Assembly: GCA_034520365.1 (NCBI GenBank)
Contig: JAXHNP010000006.1
Location: 427,001-491,000, forward strand
Reading direction: 5' to 3'
Source of the DNA: Desulfobacterales bacterium
GTDB lineage: Bacteria; Desulfobacterota; Desulfobacteria; Desulfobacterales; Desulfosalsimonadaceae
Length of the DNA: 64,000 bases
Under the pieces are notes generated by a model. That model was given only the letters and a program-made list of their open reading frames with translations, was not told the origin of the DNA and searched no databases. The stretch's first letter is position 1. The number at the start of each line of letters is the position of its first letter. The position numbers and the translations under genes are program-made. Of this stretch, positions 8,658 to 16,630 are shown one piece after another.

Positions 8658-9815
8658 TCATAGTTTTAATTTGCCAATGATGTCATCGGCAATAATATCC
8701 TTCTGCACACCGGGCGGGCCCTGGAAGATTTCCGCATGTTTGGCGTCCCGGTGAAAATGCTCTACTTCGTATTCCGTCATATAGCCGTATCCGCCCAAGA
8801 GCTGGATGGCCTCGTCGGTTACCGCCATGGCGGCCCTGGCAGCGGTTAGTTTGGCTATGGCCGCATCCCGGGGGATGTGTTTGCCCCGATCAAACCGGCT
8901 GGCCGCATAATAGGTAAGGTAGCGGGCCGCCTCGATCCGGGCGGCCATATCCGCGAGTTTGTGCCGGGTAACCTGGAACTGGGCCAGTTTTTTGCCAAAC
9001 TGCTCGCGCTCCTTCACGTAGGCAAGGGCCCGATCCAATGCTCCCTGGGCGGTGCCCAGAGCCATGGCCGCCACCTGGATGCGGTTTTCAATGAAAAATC
9101 TTTCCAGCTGGGTGTGTCCCATGCCCTCATTGCCGATCAGGTTAGAGAGGGGCACCCGCACATTTTCAAACCGAACCGGTGCAAACGGAACCATCCGGCC
9201 GCCGAGTTTTTCGGCCCGGGGCCCGGTTGATATGCCCTCCCGGTCGGCTTCCGCCAGCAGCATCGACATGCCCTTGTTTTTGGGCTCAACCGCGGTATCG
9301 GTGGCACATAGGACAATATAAATATCCGCCTGATCCCCGAACGGCACGAATGCCTTGGCACCGTTGATGATCCATTCGGCGGTATCTTTTTCCGCTGTTG
9401 TTTGCACAGTGCTCACGTCATAGCCCTGCTCGGGTTCCAGAAACGCCCCGGTGGAGATCATTTCACCGCTTGCAATGGCCGGTGTGAATTTATCGTTTAA
9501 CACACTGTCCCCGAACCGGACCAGGCATTCTGCCGCATAGGCGGAAAACTTGAGGGCGGCGCCAAGGGTGGAATCTTTCTGGCAGAATGTTTCTGTGACC
9601 AGCACATCTTCAAAAAGCCCAAGACCGCCGCCTTCATAGGCTTCGTCAAAATGGATGCCGATAAAGCCGAGTTCGCCGGCTTTTTTCAATATATCTTTTG
9701 GAAATGCCTGGGTTTTAGCCTGCTCAATGATCATTTCCTTATCAAATTTGCCCCTGGCAAATTCCCACGCGGCTTTTTTGATCTCTTTCTGGGGCTTGGA
9801 TAGTTTAAAATCCAT
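8658..9815 (-). CDS. Acyl-CoA dehydrogenase paralogue lacking the standard catalytic Glu
   Basis: A 385-residue acyl-CoA dehydrogenase family protein with all three domains, including REQFGKKLAQFQVTRHKLADM and LLGGYGYMTEYEVEHFHRDAK. At the MCAD-type base position, where most members read Y/F-E-G-T, it has IFQGPPGVQ, so the Glu is Gln365. At the alternative IVD position it has Asn244, though Glu243 is next to it. It may use another base, be a non-catalytic partner in a hetero-oligomer with the next gene, or catalyse a different reaction. First gene of the operon; GCAGGAGG precedes its ATG, and a good promoter with palindrome lies upstream. Confidence 0.88.
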   Translation of the reverse strand: MDFKLSKPQKEIKKAAWEFARGKFDKEMIIEQAKTQAFPKDILKKAGELGFIGIHFDEAYEGGGLGLFEDVLVTETFCQKDSTLGAALKFSAYAAECLVRFGDSVLNDKFTPAIASGEMISTGAFLEPEQGYDVSTVQTTAEKDTAEWIINGAKAFVPFGDQADIYIVLCATDTAVEPKNKGMSMLLAEADREGISTGPRAEKLGGRMVPFAPVRFENVRVPLSNLIGNEGMGHTQLERFFIENRIQVAAMALGTAQGALDRALAYVKEREQFGKKLAQFQVTRHKLADMAARIEAARYLTYYAASRFDRGKHIPRDAAIAKLTAARAAMAVTDEAIQLLGGYGYMTEYEVEHFHRDAKHAEIFQGPPGVQKDIIADDIIGKLKL

Positions 9816-9901
9816 GGAAAACGCCTCCTGCGGTTAAAAACTGTGACGTGGCCGTCCTGAAAAGAATGTATGATGCCTCATATGCGAGGGTTTGTCATCC
9901 C

Positions 9902-9924
9902 AGCAGTTCATACAAATAACTGCT
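9902..9924 (-). promoter_or_regulatory. Leader hairpin of the dehydrogenase-dhaA operon
   Basis: Arms AGCAGTT (9902-9908) and AACTGCT (9918-9924) form a 7-bp stem with a 9-base loop, just inside the predicted transcript. Confidence 0.35.
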
Positions 9925-9940
9925 TCCATCAATTGATGGA
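9925..9940. promoter_or_regulatory. 16-bp perfect palindrome, probable operator
   Basis: TCCATCAATTGATGGA is an exact palindrome immediately downstream of the predicted -10 box. It would cover the transcription start of the acyl-CoA dehydrogenase/dhaA operon, as a TetR- or GntR-type repressor site might. No regulator gene is adjacent. Confidence 0.5.
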
Positions 9941-9944
9941 TAAA

Positions 9945-9971
9945 ATTATAAATCTTTAAAATAAAAGTCAA
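9945..9971 (-). promoter_or_regulatory. Promoter of the acyl-CoA dehydrogenase-dhaA operon
   Basis: Read on the minus strand, TTGACT (9971-9966) is followed after 15 bases by TATAAT (9950-9945); TAATTT with 17-base spacing overlaps it. The position, about 130 bases before the ATG at 9815, and the AT-rich spacer support a sigma-70 promoter. Confidence 0.55.
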
Positions 9972-9998
9972 GAATGAAATTGGGGAATGAATCGGTCA

Positions 9999-11783
9999 CT
10001 AGTCGGGGGCGGGCAGGGCCTTCTGCTCAAAATTGTTCATCAACTCCCGCATCTGTTTGGAGATCTCCATATACCGTTTGTTCAAATCGCCCCGGAAGTC
10101 AACATGGATCTTTTTGATTTTATTCTGCATTTCTTTTAGCAGCTTGACCCGCTTTTTCCAGAGCTTGGCGGCGTAGTCGATGTTGTCTATGGAGTTGGTC
10201 ATCAGGGATTTGGAATACCGGTTCACCAACTGGACGAAATCGCGGTAATTTTCTTCCAGCATCGAGGCGATTTTTTCCTTTTTCAGGGTTTCCTGGGTGA
10301 TGGTGTGAAAGTGGTGGCCGGTGATGCTCATGGATACCGCCTCGCCAAAGATTTCCCGGTGCTTGAAGAAATTGCGGGTCAAAAATTTGAGATACTCCCA
10401 CCCATACGGGGTAAACGGCTGGCGGGCAAGGGATTTTAAAAATATTTTGACCTCTTCATACCGGATTTTGCGCTGAAAATAGCCGGTGTATTGCATATTG
10501 TCGAAAAATCGGTTGCATCGTTCAAAATACATCTTTAACCGGTAGTCATAGATGCTGGCCAGGATCTTTTTATAACCTTCCTTAATCTGCTTGCCGTCCA
10601 TCACGGTTTTAAAATTGGTGGAGAGCACATGGGTGTTGTTGCCGATGGAGGCGCCCAGCATCCGGCCTTCGGACTTGAGCCGCTCATAAAGGCGGGTTCC
10701 GGGAAGTGCGGTGAGCAAACCGATCATGGCTTTGGGGATCGCGTTCTCCTGGATAAAACGGATCTGACGATCAAAGATGTCGTTCTTGTCATGGTCAAAG
10801 CCCACGATGAATCCGGCCATGACCTCGATGCCGTGCTTCTGGATATTCTGGACCGCCTGGCCCATGTCTGTTTTCAGGTTTTGCACCTTGCCGGTTTCTT
10901 TAAGCCCCTCCTCATCCGGGGTTTCAATCCCGATGAAAACTTCGTTGAAGCCGGCTTCCCGCATGCCGGTCAAAAGGTCCTCGTCCTCGGCCATGTTGAT
11001 GCTGGCCTCGGTGAAGAAATGGAAGGGATGGCCGCGGTCTGTCTGCCACTGTTTCAATGCGGGCAAAAGTTCGGCTTTCACCCGTTTTTTGTTGCCGATG
11101 AAGTTGTCATCCACCAGAAAGACCCCGCCGCGCCAGCCCTGGCGGTAGAGGGCATCCATTTCCGCGCTCATGGCATTCGCGGACTTGAGCCGGGGCTTGT
11201 TGCCGTAAACGGTCCAGATGTCGCAGAACTCGCAATGGAAGGGGCACCCTCTGGAATACTGGACCGCCATGGAGCCGTAGGCATCCATTTTTAAAAGATC
11301 AAACCGGGGGGTGGGGGCTTTGCTGATATCCGGATGCGCAGGCTTCGGATACACATGTTTGGCGGTTCCGTTTTCCAGATCAGAGAGAAACCCATGAAGG
11401 GTTTCCTCCACCTCCCCCAGAACAAAATGGTCCACGCCTTGGATGTCTGCCTGGTTGGAATTCGCATAGGGTCCGCCCAAGACCACTTTGGTATCCATCC
11501 GGTTGCAGCGGGCAATCACGGATTCAACCGAGTCCTGCTGGACAATCATGGCGGATATAAATACGGCATCCGCCCATTCAATCGCCTCGTCCGGTAAAGG
11601 TTCGATGTTCATGTCCAGCAGTTTCAACTCATAATCCGGCGGAAACAGGGCGGCTACGGTGAGAAGCCCCAGCGGAGGCATGGCGCTTTTTTTACGGATA
11701 AACTTCAGCGCATACTTAAAACTCCAGTATGTGTTGTTCGGTACCTCCGGGTAAACCATGAGGATATTCTGATAGTTGGGCAT
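9999..11783 (-). CDS. B12-binding-domain radical SAM protein with DUF4070-like C-terminus
   Basis: A 594-residue class B radical SAM enzyme. Residues 1-150 form the Rossmann-like cobalamin-binding domain (MPPLGLLTVAALFP, VVLGGPYAN). The radical SAM core follows with Cys180, Cys184 and Cys187 in CPFHCEFC holding a 4Fe-4S cluster, VFLVDDNFIGNK and GIETPDEEGL. A DUF4070-like region (about 410-510) is as in hopanoid methylase HpnP and relatives. The last 100 residues are basic and predicted coiled coil. Such enzymes carry out methylations or ring rearrangements on lipids and secondary metabolites. The target is unknown; no hopanoid genes are nearby. Confidence 0.85.
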   Translation of the reverse strand: MPNYQNILMVYPEVPNNTYWSFKYALKFIRKKSAMPPLGLLTVAALFPPDYELKLLDMNIEPLPDEAIEWADAVFISAMIVQQDSVESVIARCNRMDTKVVLGGPYANSNQADIQGVDHFVLGEVEETLHGFLSDLENGTAKHVYPKPAHPDISKAPTPRFDLLKMDAYGSMAVQYSRGCPFHCEFCDIWTVYGNKPRLKSANAMSAEMDALYRQGWRGGVFLVDDNFIGNKKRVKAELLPALKQWQTDRGHPFHFFTEASINMAEDEDLLTGMREAGFNEVFIGIETPDEEGLKETGKVQNLKTDMGQAVQNIQKHGIEVMAGFIVGFDHDKNDIFDRQIRFIQENAIPKAMIGLLTALPGTRLYERLKSEGRMLGASIGNNTHVLSTNFKTVMDGKQIKEGYKKILASIYDYRLKMYFERCNRFFDNMQYTGYFQRKIRYEEVKIFLKSLARQPFTPYGWEYLKFLTRNFFKHREIFGEAVSMSITGHHFHTITQETLKKEKIASMLEENYRDFVQLVNRYSKSLMTNSIDNIDYAAKLWKKRVKLLKEMQNKIKKIHVDFRGDLNKRYMEISKQMRELMNNFEQKALPAPD

Positions 11784-11917
11784 CGCGTGTTTCCCCCTTT
11801 AATTTAAACTATGCTTTATATTAAAAAAATATAACCATGCGAAGCGAATTTGTCATATAATGATTGGCTTCCGAGCGGCTGCTGATGGTTACTTATTTCC
11901 GAACCTAATCCAATATC

Positions 11918-12153
11918 TTCTAAGTAACTTATCGGGTATTAGGTTTTGGGTATTAGGTATTAGGTTAATGAAATCAAGAATTTATGGTCGGCACGGTGGC
12001 CGACCCTACGATGAATCGGGTTTTTCCCCATTCGTAGGGCGGGCCACCGTGCCCGCCTGAAAAATAGATAGAACAAATTTACCGTGCCTCAGTGCCTTTA
12101 AAGTTATTTATAGGCTCGGTCCCGGGCGCACGGCCCGGGGGAATACTTTCTAA
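11918..12153 (+). repeat. Dispersed hairpin repeat, copy B
   Basis: Bases 11967-12110 match copy A (3383-3526) at 143 of 144 positions. The left border contains CTTCTAAGTAACTT and degenerate GGTATTAGG units; the right part contains AGAACAAATTTACCGTG and a CCCGGGCGCACGGCCCGGG palindromic tail. It sits in the 733-base gap between the radical SAM gene and the EEP hydrolase, which otherwise holds only a DUF488 remnant. Confidence 0.85.
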
Positions 12154-12337
12154 TTAGGTCTTTATAAAAGCTTCTTTTGACGTTAATGTTAAATTTATAA
12201 TTTTTTCAAGTAATTTTGAATTATAAACCCATCTTGTCCGGGTTTGTCAAATTAAAAAACATGGCGATTCGTGACTGCCAGATAAACCCGGCAGTCTGAA
12301 TGCCTTGTAAAAGTCCAATTGAAGCACAATGAGTCAT

Positions 12338-12457
12338 ATGACAGAACTTTATACCATCGGCCATTTGTCACATCCCTTTAACCGGTTTGTGATCTGCCTG
12401 AAGTCCTATGGGTACGATCAAGTCTCTTGCAAGCGGGGAGTTGCATTTTCTGCATAA
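12338..12457 (+). pseudogene. N-terminal remnant of a DUF488 gene
   Basis: A 39-codon frame whose start, MTELYTIGHLSHPFNRF, matches the DUF488 N-terminal signature (YTIGHSxH...F). The expected continuation into a VDVR motif has decayed and a stop follows. Too short to be functional. Confidence 0.5.
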
Positions 12458-12516
12458 GGCAAATAAATTAAAAATCAGGAAACGGGTATTTTTTGTATGG
12501 AAAGGGGTTTGCAATA

Positions 12517-13296
12517 ATGCGGGTGATGACCTTTAATCTGAGATTTGAAAATGAGCGGGACGGGGAGAACGCCTGGCTTTATAGGCGGGAAATGGTGGTT
12601 GAGCTGATAAACTATTATCAGCCGGCCATTTTGGGCACACAGGAGGGCAAATGGCCCCAGCTGATGTATCTAAAAGAGCATTTGACCGATTATGCGGCCC
12701 ATCTGCCGGGTCGGGAGCCGGATGAAAAATCCCAGTGCCCCACGCTTTTTTTCCGGAAAGAATGGTTTGCGATCGAATCCGGCCGGGACTTCTGGCTGTC
12801 CAAAACCCCGGAAGTGCATTTGAGCAAGGATTGGGACAGCGCTTTTCCGCGCATGATGAGTTACGCCGAAATTGCCGGCATTAAAAGCGGGGCGCGGCTG
12901 ATGGCCGGGGTCACCCACCTGGACCATATTGGTGTGGAGGCCAGATACCAGCAGGCCCGGATCATCTCCGAATGGGTGGCGGAGCAGACGCTGCCGGTGG
13001 TGCTGATGGGGGATTTCAATGATGACCCGTCTTCCCGGGTGCATGAAATCTTAACCGAACCCGCGCGCAATCTGCGCGATACCTGGGAAGTGCTCAAAGG
13101 CCGGGAGGATGCCGGCAGCTACACCCATCACGGGTTCAACGGGATTCCCCAGCACGCCCGGATGGACTGGATACTCGTGTCCCCGCATTTTGAGGTAATG
13201 GATGCGCAGATAATCCGGGATGCGTTTAACGGCAGCTACCCCTCGGATCATTATCCATACATGGCGGATTTAAGGATGGTTGGCATGGAGGCGTAA
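12517..13296 (+). CDS. Endonuclease/exonuclease/phosphatase-family hydrolase
   Basis: A 259-residue metal-dependent phosphoesterase-fold protein. It has MTFNLRFENERDG at the N-terminus (Asn metal-site motif), LGTQEG with the catalytic Glu, MGDFND with the Asp/Asn pair, and SDHYPYMADL with the C-terminal Asp-His. There is no signal peptide, so it is cytoplasmic. The subgroup lacks an AP-endonuclease signature and may act on small phosphoesters or lipids; no specific substrate is suggested by neighbours. I start it at ATG 12517 (AAAGGGG upstream), ignoring an in-frame TTG eight codons earlier. It is convergent with the adenine deaminase gene. Confidence 0.85.
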   Translation: MRVMTFNLRFENERDGENAWLYRREMVVELINYYQPAILGTQEGKWPQLMYLKEHLTDYAAHLPGREPDEKSQCPTLFFRKEWFAIESGRDFWLSKTPEVHLSKDWDSAFPRMMSYAEIAGIKSGARLMAGVTHLDHIGVEARYQQARIISEWVAEQTLPVVLMGDFNDDPSSRVHEILTEPARNLRDTWEVLKGREDAGSYTHHGFNGIPQHARMDWILVSPHFEVMDAQIIRDAFNGSYPSDHYPYMADLRMVGMEA

Positions 13297-13351
13297 GCTT
13301 GACGCTCTTGTAAAAAGCGATTAATGCCGTCGTCACCGTCTTAAGACGAAA

Positions 13352-15100
13352 TTAAACAAACAGCCCTAAGGTACTTCCATCCTTTAAATTCACATACCCC
13401 TCCTCGCAGATGCGGAAAAACGGGATGGCGGCCGTGGTGAGGGTGGCAAGGGTCAGGGCCGGATCCCTGAGTGAGACCCCGAGTTCGGCAAGTGCCTCGT
13501 CAATTGCCGCGGCCTGCTCTTCAACGGCTTTTGCCGGCTGATCGGATATGACCCCGAAAATCGGAAGCGGCATCTCAGCCAGGATATGGCCCTGGCTGCA
13601 TACCACGACGCCTCCGTTTAACGCCTGAATCCGGTTGACCGCAAGCGCCATGTCCGCTTCATCCGCCCCTGCCGCGATGATATCCGCGGAATCCCAGGTG
13701 GCGCTGGTGGCAAAGGCTCCGGATGCCAGGCCCAGTCCCTTTATGAGCCCCACGAACATATCGCCGGGGGTATGGGCCCGGTCAATGGCGGCGATTTTTT
13801 GAACATCATCATCAGCCGGGAGGTTGATCCGGCCGTTTTCCGCAGGCAGCTCCATCAAGCGTTCCCGGGTAACCAAGTCGGTCACCAGTTCAATGACGCG
13901 CACCGTATGAGTGCTTTTCAGAGGGTCAGCGCCAATTTCAAAATCCTTGGCCGCAAGCCGCCTTGGCAGCCGGACGGTCTGCCGGCTTTCTGATGAAAAG
14001 ACATGCGATTTTGCCGCAGTTAATGCCTTTCCGTTCCGCGCGATGATTTCGCCGCTGGAAATCACCAGTTCCGGTGAAATGGTTTCCATGTCCGGAATAA
14101 TGGCCATATCCGCGTAACGGCCGGGGGCAATCGCGCCTACAAGGTCGTCAATGCCGAAATGCTCGGCCACGTTCAAGGTGGCCATCCGGATCGCGTCAAC
14201 CGGTGCAAACCCGCAGTCGATGGCTTTCTGGACAATATGTTCCATATAGCCGTATTTTGCCAGTTCAGCGGGCGAAAGACCGTCCGAGACCAGTACCAGG
14301 CGCCGCAGGTCCACGCCGGCATCTCTGATTTCGGCTATGGCCTCAAGGTCCCGGCGAACGCTTCCTTCCCGGACCATCACGTAAAAACCCAGGCGCAGCC
14401 GGTCGATGGCTTCCGCGGCCTGAATGGGTTCGTGGCAGGAGGAAATGCCGGTTGCGGCATAGGCGTTTAGCTTTTTCTCGCCGGCACCTGCGCTGTGGCC
14501 CTCAAGGGTTTTTCGGTGCTTGCGGGTCAGCTGGAAGGCGGGTAGATAGGCCTCCGGGGATTGCAGGATGCCCTGCCAGTAGGATTCCCCGAGTCCCAGA
14601 ATTTCCGTTCTTTCCAGTAAAGATTCGAGATCGGCCTGCCTGATGGCGCGGGAGCGGCGGCTGATGGAGACCATGGCCGGTGCAGTGGCAAATATTTTGA
14701 CGGGCTGATCCGCCAGCGCGGCCAAAAGCTCGTTTACGCCGTCAATTCCGGCAACCGGGTAGGGCTCGAAGATTTCGGTGACCATCGTGGTGGTTCCGCC
14801 GGAGAGCGCATTTTTCAGAAATTCTTCCGGGGTGGTCATCCATAAGATATGGGTATGGCCGTCAATAAAGCCGGGGATTAACGGCTTGCCGCCGGCATCA
14901 ATGACGTGCGTGGCCGGCCCGATCATGTGGGCGGCGTCGGGGCCGGTGTAGGCGATCCGTTCTTCCTTGATGCCCACTGACCAATTCTCAAGGAGCTCAC
15001 CGGTAAATACATTAACCACTGTGGCATGGATGATCACCCTGTCTGCGGGTTCAGCCCCGGCTGCCACCTGCATGAGGGATTGTGTGATTTGAATGTCCAT
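13352..15100 (-). CDS. ade: Adenine deaminase family amidohydrolase
   Basis: Deamination of adenine to hypoxanthine in purine salvage. The 582-residue protein has the amidohydrolase metal motif GFIDGHTHI, a second metal region GLGESYW, EGHSAG, SCHEPIQ and LVSDG, then the C-terminal half typical of Ade, ending with a glycine-rich VVVCSQGHILAEMPLP segment. Length fits the family. I chose ATG 15100 because GGGAGAAG precedes it; the frame is open 14 codons further. HTHILWM differs from the common HxHIESS, so a relaxed or altered substrate range is possible. It stands alone, with a short repeat upstream, and has no purine riboswitch that I can see. Confidence 0.85.
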   Translation of the reverse strand: MDIQITQSLMQVAAGAEPADRVIIHATVVNVFTGELLENWSVGIKEERIAYTGPDAAHMIGPATHVIDAGGKPLIPGFIDGHTHILWMTTPEEFLKNALSGGTTTMVTEIFEPYPVAGIDGVNELLAALADQPVKIFATAPAMVSISRRSRAIRQADLESLLERTEILGLGESYWQGILQSPEAYLPAFQLTRKHRKTLEGHSAGAGEKKLNAYAATGISSCHEPIQAAEAIDRLRLGFYVMVREGSVRRDLEAIAEIRDAGVDLRRLVLVSDGLSPAELAKYGYMEHIVQKAIDCGFAPVDAIRMATLNVAEHFGIDDLVGAIAPGRYADMAIIPDMETISPELVISSGEIIARNGKALTAAKSHVFSSESRQTVRLPRRLAAKDFEIGADPLKSTHTVRVIELVTDLVTRERLMELPAENGRINLPADDDVQKIAAIDRAHTPGDMFVGLIKGLGLASGAFATSATWDSADIIAAGADEADMALAVNRIQALNGGVVVCSQGHILAEMPLPIFGVISDQPAKAVEEQAAAIDEALAELGVSLRDPALTLATLTTAAIPFFRICEEGYVNLKDGSTLGLFV

Positions 15101-15205
15101 TTTACTTCTCCCAAAAAACGTTTTATGCCGCAGCGACGGCATTTTTGCAGAAAGTAACTTTTGATTTGTACGCGCACTAGTATTCGCAGCCGGTCTTTAA
15201 ATTCC

Positions 15206-15259
15206 CGAGTACGATTACGAGTACGAGAACCGTCCCGCTTGCGCGGGACTGAGTACGAT
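15206..15259 (+). repeat. 54-bp TACGAG-type repeat, copy 1
   Basis: This block differs from 41970-42023 at one position. It contains the units CGAGTACGATTACGAGTACG and a hairpin GTCCCGC-TTGC-GCGGGAC. It lies between ade and the flavoprotein gene. Confidence 0.8.
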
Positions 15260-15277
15260 AAGATGTTCAACCCAACC

Positions 15278-16393
15278 TCAGTTTAGGTCCAACTTAACCT
15301 CCTGCTCTCCGTCATGGACCATTGCGAACCAGGGATATCGGGTCAGGCTTTTATAGATGCTTTGTTTGTTTAAGCGTAAAAAAATATAGGCCATTCTTTC
15401 ATGAACGGGCAGCCGGATGGATCTGAGCATCCAGGCGGCCAGGCGGTCAATGGGCTTTCGGCTGGTGAGTCCAAGGTTCTTTTTAAGAAGAAGCCGGTAT
15501 TTTTCCACATCGATACGCCCCTGGTCCGGATCATAGCTTTCCGCCAGGAGCCATCCGGACTGCCAGGCCGGCTCGATGCCGGCGGCTGTAATGGGATGGG
15601 CAAGCCCAAGCACGTCGCCCACGCCGATAAATTCAATGCCCTCCCTGTTAAAGGCCAACCGGTTCCGGTCGGGATGCCGGGCCACCGGGATTTTCCATAT
15701 CACGGGCCGGCCTGTTTCCCGCAGCCCCGAATCGTTGTAAATATTGAGGGCGTGTCGACGAAATCTTTCATATTCCTTATATAACCCGGGCTTGTCGAGC
15801 AGCCCGCCGGTGCCCATGGTTAAGCGGCCGTGGTTTTCGAGAAATATCCAGCCGTATCCCTGGATGCGGCTGTTAAACAATAAAAGATGGCTGCCCGGGT
15901 TGTACTGAGGACCAAACTCACCCTCGGCTTTATATATCAGCGCGTATTCCCGGTTATGCCATTCTGACTGGATGATTTTGCGGGTCAGGCCGCTGAATCC
16001 GGTGGCAAGAACCGTTTGCGGGGTCAAAAGGGCGGCATCATTTAAATTGACGCGTTTAAAGACGATATCGATATTCGGGTGGTCTTTAAGGCTTGTGATC
16101 AGGTCTTTCTGCAGGTGATACCGGGAGGTGACGACAAAAATCCCGTCCAATAAAACCGGCGGGGCTTTCTGAAATCCGCATTGCAACGGGCGGACCGGTT
16201 TGTCCGCGCCGGCGGAGCGAATGCCCAAATGATCATTCAGGTACCGGGCAAACTCCCTGCTGATCGCCCCGCCGCAGGGTTTATCCCAGAGTTTGGTTTC
16301 ATACACCGTGACTTGGCAGCCTTTGCTGGCCAGGTAAAAGGCGGCAGACAGGCCGGCAATGTTTCCGCCGATAATGGCAACAGGATGGGCCAT
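15278..16393 (-). CDS. FAD-dependent oxidoreductase of the geranylgeranyl reductase family
   Basis: A 371-residue flavoprotein. The dinucleotide-binding start is VAIIGGNIAGLSAAFYLA with an acidic residue ending the second strand (VTVYE). DKPCGGAIS follows, as in geranylgeranyl reductases and related monooxygenases. GYGWIFLENHG lies in the substrate half, and GVGDVLGLAHPITAAGI is the second FAD motif with the characteristic 'hydrophobic-GDA/V-x-P-G' arrangement. Family members reduce isoprenoid double bonds in quinone, chlorophyll or archaeal-type lipids, or hydroxylate aromatic rings. No pathway partner is nearby, so the substrate is open. Confidence 0.82.
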   Translation of the reverse strand: MAHPVAIIGGNIAGLSAAFYLASKGCQVTVYETKLWDKPCGGAISREFARYLNDHLGIRSAGADKPVRPLQCGFQKAPPVLLDGIFVVTSRYHLQKDLITSLKDHPNIDIVFKRVNLNDAALLTPQTVLATGFSGLTRKIIQSEWHNREYALIYKAEGEFGPQYNPGSHLLLFNSRIQGYGWIFLENHGRLTMGTGGLLDKPGLYKEYERFRRHALNIYNDSGLRETGRPVIWKIPVARHPDRNRLAFNREGIEFIGVGDVLGLAHPITAAGIEPAWQSGWLLAESYDPDQGRIDVEKYRLLLKKNLGLTSRKPIDRLAAWMLRSIRLPVHERMAYIFLRLNKQSIYKSLTRYPWFAMVHDGEQEVKLDLN

Positions 16394-16630
16394 CAGAAAC
16401 CGTCCGCCCCATAGCCCCCGCCGCTCAGGCGGTGAATGCGGATTCCGGTTACGGTAAAACCCCCGAGGGCTGTCCGGGCCGCTCTGTCAGAGCCTATAGG
16501 ATATATAAAATCCGTAAATATTCCGCCGGTATAAATGCCGATGATCATGGGTCGCCGATTTGTTATGTTTGAGATGGGCCGTATGGCAACAAATTATGCC
16601 CTTTCAGGATGGTTTTGTAAAGCGTTTGCC

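Noticed and set aside
11860-12060. Plus-strand frame of 66 residues
   Set aside because: It is translation of repeat copy B; the same peptide would appear at copy A, which shows no coding pattern.
15034-15270. Minus-strand reading frame of 78 residues over the ade start
   Set aside because: It runs through the TACGAG repeat and the ade N-terminus in another frame, and has Arg/Thr-rich content without family resemblance.
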